From the NCBI GenBank assembly GCA_017450645.1, contig JAFSTE010000022.1:1-33262 (forward strand): a stretch of 33,262 bases of DNA, in the 5' to 3' direction. Within the stretch, counting starts at the first letter, position 1. Each line of letters starts with the position of its first letter. Source of the DNA: Eubacterium sp. (GTDB taxonomy: Bacteria; Bacillota; Clostridia; Oscillospirales; Acutalibacteraceae). This document shows, piece after piece, positions 1 through 6,959 of this stretch. The notes under the pieces were generated by a model. It was not told the DNA's origin, ran no database searches, and saw nothing but the letters and a program-made list of their open reading frames with translations. Made by a program: the position numbers and the translations under genes.

Positions 1-65
1 CCTTTCTGTTTCAAATCCAATATTTCTTTTTCGTATTGACTTATATGTATGTAACTTCTTGGCAT
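1..65 (-). CDS. IS3-like transposase OrfA, N-terminal fragment cut by window edge
   Basis: On the minus strand an ATG at 65 opens a frame that runs out of the window after 21 codons: MPRSYIHISQYEKEILDLKQ and one further K. I recognise this as the start of the small helix-turn-helix OrfA protein of an IS3-family insertion sequence found in Clostridia (family starts such as MPKSxKHIxEYEKEILELK). OrfA binds the IS ends and is normally followed by a -1 frameshifted OrfB integrase, which would lie outside the window. The fragment is cut by the window edge, so I cannot tell whether the element is intact. A strong hairpin lies just upstream at 73-103. Confidence 0.6.
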   Translation of the reverse strand, partial: MPRSYIHISQYEKEILDLKQK

Positions 66-72
66 AAAAAAT

Positions 73-112
73 CCCCCCTGATGTATATTCTACATCAAGG
101 GGGCTCTTTTTT
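73..112. terminator. Bidirectional hairpin terminator upstream of the IS orfA
   Basis: CCCCCTGATGTA (74-85) pairs with TACATCAAGGGGG (91-103), with one bulged A and a 5-nt loop. It is followed by CTCTTTTTT on the plus strand, and an A-tract at 66-71 gives a T-run on the minus strand. It could insulate the transposase from outside transcription, a common arrangement at IS ends, or end incoming transcripts. Confidence 0.7.
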
Positions 113-163
113 CTATTGTCCATTTTTTACGGACTTGTTCAAAGCGGGTCGGCTACTTTTTTA

Positions 164-208
164 TTGACAAAGATTTTTGAAAAATATATAATTGTAGTAT
201 AAACTACA
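164..208 (+). promoter_or_regulatory. Consensus sigma-A promoter with an inverted repeat at the start site
   Basis: TTGACA (164-169), a 17-nt spacer and TATAAT (187-192) form a perfect consensus promoter for the gene at 224. Immediately after the -10, TGTAGT (193-198) and ACTACA (203-208) form a perfect 6-bp inverted repeat around ATAA, covering the expected start site. This may be an operator. It has the opposite polarity to the TACAnnTGTA sites of BlaI/CopY regulators, so I do not assign a regulator. Confidence 0.75.
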
Positions 209-223
209 GCGAGGGGTAAAATT

Positions 224-970
224 ATGTTACATTCATTTACAAGAAATTATAACGATTTATCAACCGAAGCGGGCTTTCAGTTTGAGTTTTACTGCGACTG
301 CTGCCAAAACGGCTATCAAAGCACATTTAAGCGCTCATCGACCTACGGTCACAAGCAGAAGAATGAGCGCTTCGGCAGAATGGCGTCGGGTCTTGGCAGT
401 CTTTTAGGCGGCAAGGCGGGCGACCTCGGTTGGGCTATTGAACGCGGCAGCGATATAGTTAACAACCGTTTTGGCGGCGAAAGCCCCGAGTGGCGCAAAG
501 AGTACGAAAAGGCGTTTGATGAGGCGCAGGAAGAGGTTAAGCCTCAGTTCAAAAAATGCCCTGCCTGCAACAAGTGGGTTTGCGACGACTGCTGGAACGA
601 GGACGAGGGCTTATGCACCGAATGTGCACCCAGAGAGGCAAGCTACGTAGCGCAGGCTCACTCGAGAGCTATGCAGAGGAATATCGACGAGGCGGCGGAA
701 ACTGCAACGGTATGGAAGGGCAGTATCGAAAACCGCACAACCGTATGTCCCTCCTGCGGCAAGCCTTCGGGTAGCGGCAAGTTCTGCAATCACTGTGGCG
801 CTCCGCTGTCGCTTAACAAATGCCCTGCGTGTGGTGCATCTGTTGCACAGGGGCTCAAATTCTGCGGCGAGTGCGGCGCACCGATGAACAGCAAAAACAT
901 CTGTCCGTCCTGCGGATTTGAAAACGAGCCTAATATGAAGTTCTGCGGCGAATGCGGAACTAAGCTTTAA
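224..970 (+). CDS. Multi-zinc-ribbon protein
   Basis: This 248-aa soluble protein begins at an ATG preceded by GAGGGG. The N-terminal ~110 residues contain a CDCC cysteine cluster near residue 24 and a Gly-rich stretch (about 45-75). A cysteine-rich zinc-finger-like segment follows (CPACNKWVCDDCW, then CTEC, about 113-135). The C-terminal third holds three zinc ribbons of the zinc_ribbon_2/DZR type, with pairs CPSCG/CNHCG, CPACG/CGECG and CPSCG/CGECG. Such ribbons usually act in protein or nucleic-acid contacts, and the function here is unknown. No signal peptide or membrane segment is visible. It has its own consensus promoter and a possible operator at 164-208. Structural zinc binding is a safe inference; the biological role is not. 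Confidence 0.85.
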   Translation: MLHSFTRNYNDLSTEAGFQFEFYCDCCQNGYQSTFKRSSTYGHKQKNERFGRMASGLGSLLGGKAGDLGWAIERGSDIVNNRFGGESPEWRKEYEKAFDEAQEEVKPQFKKCPACNKWVCDDCWNEDEGLCTECAPREASYVAQAHSRAMQRNIDEAAETATVWKGSIENRTTVCPSCGKPSGSGKFCNHCGAPLSLNKCPACGASVAQGLKFCGECGAPMNSKNICPSCGFENEPNMKFCGECGTKL

Positions 971-1012
971 CAGTTTAAGCCTCGCGTTGCGGGGCTTTTG
1001 AATTGGTGTATT

Positions 1013-1948
1013 ATGAAGGTAGTTATATCTGCAAGGAATTTTGTGTTTGAGGGCTGCAGGGCGCTTGAACTTTTAAAGGATAGCGGCTTTGAGGTCTGTG
1101 ATGTTTCGGACAGGGCATTTAATGACGAGGACGAGTATCTGCGCGAAATTATTGACGCCGACGCGGTTATTAACGCGTTTGAGCCGATGAGCCGCAGCCT
1201 GCTCAGCAGGTGCGAAAAGCTAAAGCTGATTTCCGTCAGGGGAGTCGGCTACGACTATATTGACGCTGCCGCGTGTAAAGAGCTTGGCGTTGATATTGCG
1301 CGGACTGTAGGCACTGTCGGCGAGGCGGTGTCAGAGCAGGCGGTGGCGTATATTATGCACTTTGCGCGTCAGATTGACAGGCAAAACCGCGATATGCAAA
1401 ACGGCGTCTGGCGTCGGATTATGACCGACGGCGTGTTCGGAAAGTCGCTCGGCATAGTCGGCTTCGGCGAAATCGGGCAGGCGCTCGCTAAAAAAGCGGA
1501 CGCGCTCGGTATGCGTGTGTCGTATAACTGCACCGGCGAAAAGGTCGGCGTTAAATACGAATTCAAGGAGCTCGACGAGCTTTTAAAAAGCAGCGACTAT
1601 GTTGTTCTTGCGCTGCCGCTGACGGCTGAAACCAAAGCGCTTATTAACAAAAACGCTCTTGAAATTATGAAAAGCGACGCGGTTTTAATTAATGTTGCGC
1701 GAAGTAAAATAGTTGATAATACCGCGCTTAAAAATGCGGTTCAAAGCGGTGTAATCCGTGGCGCTGCGGTAGATGTTTTTGACAGCGAGCCCTGCACTGA
1801 CAGTGAGCTTTCAGGCTGCGATAACATTATCTTAACGCCGCATACCGCACCGTTTACAAAGAATAATTTTATCGCTATGAACACCCTTGCCGTACAGAAT
1901 ATAATTAACTATTTTAACGGCAGTATCGACAAAAAATATCTTGTGTAA
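1013..1948 (+). CDS. D-isomer specific 2-hydroxyacid dehydrogenase
   Basis: The 311-aa protein has the two-domain fold of NAD-dependent D-2-hydroxyacid dehydrogenases, which reduce 2-keto acids or oxidise D-hydroxyacids. The Rossmann motif GFGEIG lies at 150-155. The catalytic set is complete: Arg230 (NVARSKIVD), Glu259 (FDSEP) and His277 (TPHTA). The C-terminal ACT domain of serine-pathway SerA enzymes is missing, and a separate serA lies at 23537, so this paralogue probably acts on another substrate. I chose ATG 1013; a TTG 15 nt upstream (998) is possible and neither has a convincing ribosome site. It is separated from the next gene by only 10 nt, suggesting co-transcription. The exact substrate cannot be told from sequence. 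Confidence 0.88.
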   Translation: MKVVISARNFVFEGCRALELLKDSGFEVCDVSDRAFNDEDEYLREIIDADAVINAFEPMSRSLLSRCEKLKLISVRGVGYDYIDAAACKELGVDIARTVGTVGEAVSEQAVAYIMHFARQIDRQNRDMQNGVWRRIMTDGVFGKSLGIVGFGEIGQALAKKADALGMRVSYNCTGEKVGVKYEFKELDELLKSSDYVVLALPLTAETKALINKNALEIMKSDAVLINVARSKIVDNTALKNAVQSGVIRGAAVDVFDSEPCTDSELSGCDNIILTPHTAPFTKNNFIAMNTLAVQNIINYFNGSIDKKYLV

Positions 1949-1958
1949 GAGGTGAAAT

Positions 1959-2240
1959 ATGGCTTCAATACTCGAAACGGCAATGCTCGTATGCTTCGGT
2001 CTGTCGTGGCCGATTAATCTTGTAAAAGCGATTAAAGCTAAAACCGCAAAGGCAACGAGCCTTAAGTTTTTGCTGCTCATTACCTTTGGCTACATATGCG
2101 GTATCGGCGCAAAGATTGCGCTCGGTCAGTTTAACTATGTGTTTGCGGTTTATATCTTAAACCTTGTTATTGTGTCTGCAAATATTGTAGTGTATTTTAT
2201 CAATGTCAGAAGCGACAAAAAAGCAGAAAAAGTTGAATAA
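1959..2240 (+). CDS. PQ-loop/SemiSWEET-like small membrane protein
   Basis: This 93-aa protein has three predicted transmembrane helices (about 8-25, 36-55 and 60-83). Its N-terminal segment FGLSWPINLVKAIKAKTAKATS matches the SWP-N-x-x-K pattern of half-size PQ-loop transporters, the SemiSWEETs, which dimerise to move sugars or other small solutes. GAGGTG precedes the ATG at a normal distance. It follows the dehydrogenase by 10 nt, so the two may form a uptake-and-oxidation pair, which is inference. The promoter of the next gene overlaps its stop codon. Confidence 0.75.
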   Translation: MASILETAMLVCFGLSWPINLVKAIKAKTAKATSLKFLLLITFGYICGIGAKIALGQFNYVFAVYILNLVIVSANIVVYFINVRSDKKAEKVE

Positions 2241-2266
2241 ATCTGCAATATCTGATATAATATCAG
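2233..2266 (+). promoter_or_regulatory. Promoter for comEC with palindrome over the -10
   Basis: TTGAAT (2233-2238), a 17-nt spacer and TATAAT (2256-2261) lie at the end of the PQ-loop gene. The -10 sits inside a perfect 15-nt palindrome, CTGATAT-A-ATATCAG (2252-2266), which could be an operator. Its effect on expression is unknown. Confidence 0.6.
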
Positions 2267-2294
2267 TGTAATTACCGGAGGGGAGCTGATATGT

Positions 2295-4307
2295 TTGAAA
2301 CGCGTTTTTGCACATATTGGTTTTTCTTCCTGCTTAACGCTTTTTGCGCTAAACATTTTCGGTATAGTATTTGCGCGGTATCTGTGCCTTGCGCTTGTAG
2401 CTTTATACATTATAATTCTAATATCTCCGAATCACAGGAAAGTGGCGCCCGTTACCGTTTGTTTAGGTGCGGCGTTGTTTTCCTGTCTTATTTTTATGTA
2501 TTGCTACTCATTTATTGCCGAGCCGCAGCTCGAACTCAGCGGCAAAAGTGCGAAGGCGGTTTTTTATTTTACGGGGCTTTGCGAGCAAAAAGGGAATTCG
2601 TTCGTGTACACAGCCAAAACACAGAAAATCTTTTTAAACGGCGCTCCGCAGGTAGTAAGGTTTAAGCTTTATACAAAAGACCAGATTCCCGCCTCGGCGT
2701 ATCAGCTGCTTGAGGGTAAGCTGAATTTCAGCGCTACGGGTTACGACGGATTTTCGTCTTACGGCGCGTGGGGCAAGGGCGAATTCCTGCGTGCGAGTGT
2801 GGAGAGCTTTGAGCGCAGCGATACGCTTATTAACCCCGTTATGCGACGGGTTGTACAAATACGCTACGATATAATTATCACTCTTTCTAACCTTATCGGC
2901 GGCGACGAGGGCAGCCTCGCGGGTGCGCTTGTTGTCGGCAGCAAGAACAGAATAAGCACAGAGATTATTGACGCGTTTAAAATTGCTGGCGCGGCGCACT
3001 TAACGGCGGTCAGCGGACTTCATTTATCCGTAGTTACGGGCTCGTTTGCGTTTTTGTTTAAAAAGCTGCGGCTAAACGGCAGGGTGTCGTATGTGCTGCT
3101 TATAATAATAGTTGTGTCTTTCTGTATGCTGTCCGATTTTTCAAAATCCGTTTTGCGTGCGGGAATTATGATGGTAATACTGTTTTCGGGTATGCTGTTT
3201 AAACGGCGTGCAGATGCGCTTAATTCGCTCGGCGCGGCGCTGTTTTTGATATGTCTTAATCCGTTTGCCGTATGCGATTTGGGTACAGTATTGAGCGGTG
3301 TTTGTATACTCGCGCTTATCGCCTCGTCAAGAATTACTTCGAGCGCGTATAAGACCAAGATTTACAAAAGAATTGTTAAACTCTGTTACGGTAAAGCAGT
3401 ACGGTTTAAGCTGCTAAATCTGTTTATGCGCTTTGCGTTTGAACCTCTTGTTGCGTCGGTTAGTATAATAACCTGCACCGTACCCGTTATGTATCTGTTT
3501 TTCGACTACCTGTCGCTTGCAGGCTTGGTTTTAAATGTTATTATCGTGCCGCTCGGCAGTGTAGCGGTTGTGCTGTCAATGCTTACATATGTTCTCTCGC
3601 GCGTAAGGGTTGCAGGCGCTTTAATTGCTTTTGTAACAAGGCTTGTGCTTAGTTTTGTTATAGTGCTGGTAAAGTGGGCGTCGGGCTTTCGCTTTGCCTG
3701 CGTCAGCTTTTCTGCGGGTGTCGGTATAGTGATTGCCGCAACGATAATCATTATCGGCATTTGCGTTGCAATAGCGCCGAACGCGGTTAAAAAGATTTCT
3801 GTCGGCGCGGTGGCGCTGTTCTTTGCGGCGCTGTTTTGTCTTAACGCATATGATACTAACTGCTGCCATATTTTTGTGTCGGACGGCTCGGCTGTTGTTC
3901 TTAGCACGAAAAACAGCGTGTGCGTAGTAAATGTCGACGATTCTTCGGATTACTACGGCGTTAAAAACTATCTGCTTCACAGCGGGCGTAAAATCGACCT
4001 GCTTGTTGGCGATAATAACGAGTACGCTAAGCGCCTTACTGACGAGTGCAAGTGCGAAAAGCGCGCGAAGTCCGTAAATAAAAAACGCCTTGACGACGAC
4101 CTGATACTGAGCGCCGAAAAAGGCGAGCTTTACGCCGCGCTTGGCGGTGTTAATGTCGGCACCTCAAACGGCGATATTGTTATTAACGGCAAGCAGATTA
4201 AAGACAAAAAGGGCACAATCAGTTTAAAAAACGGCAGCGTTATTTATACTGTTGACGGGAGCGATTATTTTGCAAGCCGCAGCGCCTCGGAATTATTGAC
4301 AGAATAA
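2295..4307 (+). CDS. comEC: ComEC/Rec2 family competence membrane protein with degenerate C-terminal domain
   Basis: ComEC forms the channel that carries single-stranded DNA across the cell membrane in natural transformation. This 670-aa protein has N-terminal membrane helices, an OB-like (DUF4131) region (about 60-170) and the competence domain with the signature HLTAVSGLHLSVV near residues 233-246. Many further helices run to about 500. The C-terminal ~170 residues are soluble and in the place of the usual metallo-beta-lactamase domain, but the HxHxDH zinc motif is absent. Translation appears to start at TTG 2295, about 11 nt after GGAGGGG; an ATG at 2291 is in another frame and leads only to a 124-aa shadow. 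No comEA or holA is adjacent. Confidence 0.9.
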   Translation: MKRVFAHIGFSSCLTLFALNIFGIVFARYLCLALVALYIIILISPNHRKVAPVTVCLGAALFSCLIFMYCYSFIAEPQLELSGKSAKAVFYFTGLCEQKGNSFVYTAKTQKIFLNGAPQVVRFKLYTKDQIPASAYQLLEGKLNFSATGYDGFSSYGAWGKGEFLRASVESFERSDTLINPVMRRVVQIRYDIIITLSNLIGGDEGSLAGALVVGSKNRISTEIIDAFKIAGAAHLTAVSGLHLSVVTGSFAFLFKKLRLNGRVSYVLLIIIVVSFCMLSDFSKSVLRAGIMMVILFSGMLFKRRADALNSLGAALFLICLNPFAVCDLGTVLSGVCILALIASSRITSSAYKTKIYKRIVKLCYGKAVRFKLLNLFMRFAFEPLVASVSIITCTVPVMYLFFDYLSLAGLVLNVIIVPLGSVAVVLSMLTYVLSRVRVAGALIAFVTRLVLSFVIVLVKWASGFRFACVSFSAGVGIVIAATIIIIGICVAIAPNAVKKISVGAVALFFAALFCLNAYDTNCCHIFVSDGSAVVLSTKNSVCVVNVDDSSDYYGVKNYLLHSGRKIDLLVGDNNEYAKRLTDECKCEKRAKSVNKKRLDDDLILSAEKGELYAALGGVNVGTSNGDIVINGKQIKDKKGTISLKNGSVIYTVDGSDYFASRSASELLTE

Positions 4308-4324
4308 GCTAATTTATGTATAAT
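4296..4324 (+). promoter_or_regulatory. Consensus sigma-A promoter for the esterase gene
   Basis: TTGACA (4296-4301), 17 nt, TATAAT (4319-4324): a perfect consensus that begins inside the last codons of comEC. It implies independent, strong transcription of the following gene. Confidence 0.85.
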
Positions 4325-4355
4325 TTATTTATTAATAAGTATTGGAGGTAGCGTT

Positions 4356-5474
4356 ATGGAAGCTGTTAAAGAAAAAAAGAAGCTTTCTAAGGGCAAAAAG
4401 GCTATAGTTATTATCCTCAGCATTATTGTTGTAATCGCACTTGCAGCGGTTATATTTATAAATGTTACTACCAAACCCGCTAAGGATACCGAGCCGCACT
4501 TTGCAGTCGGCGGTATGGTTGTGTCCGACACCGTTGAGTATAAGGACGACAGCGGTAAGGGAATAAGGCATAATCCCGTTATTCGTATTATGCAGATGGT
4601 CTGGCGCTTTTGCTCGGACGGCGACGCTGCCAAGCACGCTGAGCAGACCCCGCCCGAAAATGTGGAAAAGATTAAGGATGTCGAGTACATATCCGACGGC
4701 AATATCTACCACAGACTTGATGTGTTTTATCCAAAGGGAACTAAGCAGAGTGACAAGCTGCCCGTAGTTATTGATATTCACGGCGGCGGCTGGATGTACG
4801 GCGATAAGGATTTAAACGAGTATTACTGCCTTAGTATCGCAGACAGAGGATACACCGTTTTCAGCATAAGCTATCGCCTTGTGCCCGATGTTACTGTTAA
4901 CGAGCAGCTTCAGGATGTGGCTGAGGCTCTTAAGTGGATTAGCGAGAATATGAAAAATTATCCCGCTGACGAGAGTAAAATCCTGCTCACCGGCGACTCC
5001 GCAGGCGGTCAGCTAAGCGCATACTCCGCAGTGCTTTTGCAAAGCGAAGAGCTTAGGGAAAAGTTCGGCGTTGTTGACGGTAATCTTGATGTTAGTGCGC
5101 TTGTGCTCACTTCTCCAGTAGCGTTTATGAAGGACGGCGGCTCTTTCAGCGTATACACTAAAATCCTCTGGGGCAAGGACTATAAAACCAAGCCCACTTA
5201 CGACTATATGGACATCAGCGAAATTATCGACTACGCTAAGCTCCCGCCGACATACTTTATCACGAGTGACGGCGACAGCCTCGCGCACGACCAGACGCAC
5301 AGAGCGTACGAGCTGTTTAAGGAAAAGGGCGTTCAGTGCGAAATAGCAAACTTCGGCGACGACGAAAATGGCGACCCGCTCCCGCATGTGTTCAGCGTGC
5401 TGTTCCCGTTTGATAAGTCCGGCACAAAAGCCATCAACGACGCCCTCGCCTTCTTCGACGAAGCGTGTAAATAA
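4356..5474 (+). CDS. Membrane-anchored alpha/beta hydrolase (HSL-type esterase)
   Basis: This 372-aa enzyme belongs to the hormone-sensitive-lipase-like alpha/beta hydrolases, which cleave carboxyl esters. A Lys-rich start and one hydrophobic helix (about 15-37) anchor it, with the catalytic domain probably outside. The oxyanion-hole motif HGGGW is at 142-146 and the nucleophile is Ser215 in GDSAGG. Likely partners are Asp307 (SDGDS) and His344 (LPHVF), completing the triad. GGAGGT precedes the ATG at an ideal distance. It is transcribed alone from a consensus promoter and ends at a perfect terminator. The natural ester substrate is unknown; acetyl groups on polysaccharide are one possibility, as inference only. 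Confidence 0.88.
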   Translation: MEAVKEKKKLSKGKKAIVIILSIIVVIALAAVIFINVTTKPAKDTEPHFAVGGMVVSDTVEYKDDSGKGIRHNPVIRIMQMVWRFCSDGDAAKHAEQTPPENVEKIKDVEYISDGNIYHRLDVFYPKGTKQSDKLPVVIDIHGGGWMYGDKDLNEYYCLSIADRGYTVFSISYRLVPDVTVNEQLQDVAEALKWISENMKNYPADESKILLTGDSAGGQLSAYSAVLLQSEELREKFGVVDGNLDVSALVLTSPVAFMKDGGSFSVYTKILWGKDYKTKPTYDYMDISEIIDYAKLPPTYFITSDGDSLAHDQTHRAYELFKEKGVQCEIANFGDDENGDPLPHVFSVLFPFDKSGTKAINDALAFFDEACK

Positions 5475-5483
5475 ACAATAAAT

Positions 5484-5518
5484 AAACAGCCTTGCAGATA
5501 TCTGCAAGGCTGTTTTTC
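5484..5518. terminator. Perfect palindromic bidirectional terminator
   Basis: A 32-nt perfect palindrome (AAACAGCCTTGCAGAT followed by its complement, 5484-5515) ends in TTT on both strands. It lies between the convergent esterase (+) and radical SAM gene (-), so it serves both. Confidence 0.92.
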
Positions 5519-5520
5519 TC

Positions 5521-6939
5521 TTATTCTGTTTTGGCTAGCTCCGCTTTGCCTTCGGGGGTGTCGCGGTAGTATTGCGTGAACGGGTGGAAGCGTTCCTTTT
5601 CCTCCCATATTTCCTTAGCCTTGGGTGCCCAGTGCTCGGCGTAGTGCGCGCATTTTGCGCACAGTTCCTCTGCGCTTTCAGGGCAGGTGAGGTTCGTGGA
5701 CTTTGCGCCCGTCTTGTTTACAATCTTAACAAGAGCTTCGGGGTTTTCGAGCATCGGGCAGGGGCGCAGCATATTGTCGTTAAACGGCTGACCCTTGTAG
5801 TATTCCTTAAACAGCGGTGACCTCAGACATTCAAGTACGCTCTTTTCGCGTATGTTAGAGTCGCTGTAATGGATAAATACGCACGGCTCGACATCACCCT
5901 CGGAGTTTACGTGGAAATAGTTTCTGCCGCCCGCGATACAGCCGCCTACAAACTCGCCGTCGTTTTGGAAATCAACGGTGAAAATCGGCTTGCCGTTTTT
6001 GCTGTCACGCTTTGCGCGTATCGTTGTGTACACATACTCGCGCTGTTCGGGCGTGAGCAGGAGGTTTGTATCCGCGTCGCTGCCGATAGGCATATAGTGG
6101 AAGTACCACGAGAATATCGCGCCGTTTTCTATCTCCATATCGTAGAACTCGTCGCTTGTAACGGCCTCGTAGTTCTGGCTTGTGTAGCATACGGAGGTGC
6201 CGAAAATGCACTTGTGCTTTTTTAGCGTTTTCATAGCGCTGATAACCTGAGCGTAAACGCCCTCGCCGCGTCTTGCGTCGGTGGTTTCCTCGCTGCCCTC
6301 AACAGACAGCGCAAGCGCTAAATTACCCGCCTTTTTCATATCCTCACAAAACTTGTCGTCAACGAGCGTACCGTTAGTAAACGCAAGAAAAATGCAATCC
6401 CTGTTTTCGCTTACGAGCGTAAGCAGGTCTTTTTTTCTTGTCAGCGGCTCGCCGCCGGTGAACATAAAGAAGTGTGTGCCAAGCTCTTTAGCCTCGCGTA
6501 TAACCTTACGCATTTCGTCGAGGGTAAGATTTGACTTGTGACCGTATTCGGCAGCCCAGCAGCCCTTACACTTAAGGTTGCAGGCAGAGGTCGGGTCCAT
6601 CAGAATAACCCACGGAATATTGATTTTAAGCTCGTCGCGCTTTTTTCTAAGCGTGGTTGTGCCGATGTAACCTGCGTCGATACCGAAGGTAAGCGCAAGA
6701 TTAGTAAAGCTTTCGCGGTCGAGCCTTTCAATACCCTCAAAAAGATATTTGTGCCATATGTTGTTTTCGTCGGTAATAATTTCTATCGGTTTTTCAAATG
6801 TACTTTTAGGGTAGACGCTGCTGGCTGCAAACTTTGCAACCTTAACAATCCTGAGCATATTACGCTTAGGATTCTTGTACATATACTTGAACAACCTGTT
6901 GCCTATGCTGTGAAGTAAAGCGGGACTTATAGTAGCCAT
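5521..6939 (-). CDS. Radical SAM/SPASM-type protein of unknown substrate
   Basis: The 472-aa protein carries the radical SAM cluster motif CNLKCKGC (Cys120, Cys124, Cys127) and the SAM-binding GGEP motif (162-165). A conserved ~110-residue N-terminal extension precedes the barrel. The C-terminal third has cysteines spaced like a SPASM/twitch auxiliary cluster region (GGC, EPC, RPC, TCPES, LCAKC). Members of this family in Clostridia share the segments GGCIAGGR and PCVFIHYSDSNIREK; their reaction is not known to me. AAGGGG precedes the ATG. It is the last gene of the murI-DUF1934-argS operon, 20 nt after argS, and ends at a strong terminator. A peptide- or cell-wall-modifying role would be speculation. 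Confidence 0.85.
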   Translation of the reverse strand: MATISPALLHSIGNRLFKYMYKNPKRNMLRIVKVAKFAASSVYPKSTFEKPIEIITDENNIWHKYLFEGIERLDRESFTNLALTFGIDAGYIGTTTLRKKRDELKINIPWVILMDPTSACNLKCKGCWAAEYGHKSNLTLDEMRKVIREAKELGTHFFMFTGGEPLTRKKDLLTLVSENRDCIFLAFTNGTLVDDKFCEDMKKAGNLALALSVEGSEETTDARRGEGVYAQVISAMKTLKKHKCIFGTSVCYTSQNYEAVTSDEFYDMEIENGAIFSWYFHYMPIGSDADTNLLLTPEQREYVYTTIRAKRDSKNGKPIFTVDFQNDGEFVGGCIAGGRNYFHVNSEGDVEPCVFIHYSDSNIREKSVLECLRSPLFKEYYKGQPFNDNMLRPCPMLENPEALVKIVNKTGAKSTNLTCPESAEELCAKCAHYAEHWAPKAKEIWEEKERFHPFTQYYRDTPEGKAELAKTE

Positions 6940-6959
6940 AGTATTACCCCTTTTTTATT

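Noticed and set aside
193-208. BlaI/CopY-type operator
   Set aside because: Those operators have TACA-TGTA polarity; this repeat is TGTA-TACA.
2291-2665. A 124-codon frame starting at ATG 2291
   Set aside because: It overlaps the start of comEC in another frame; the comEC frame from TTG 2295 carries the conserved domain.
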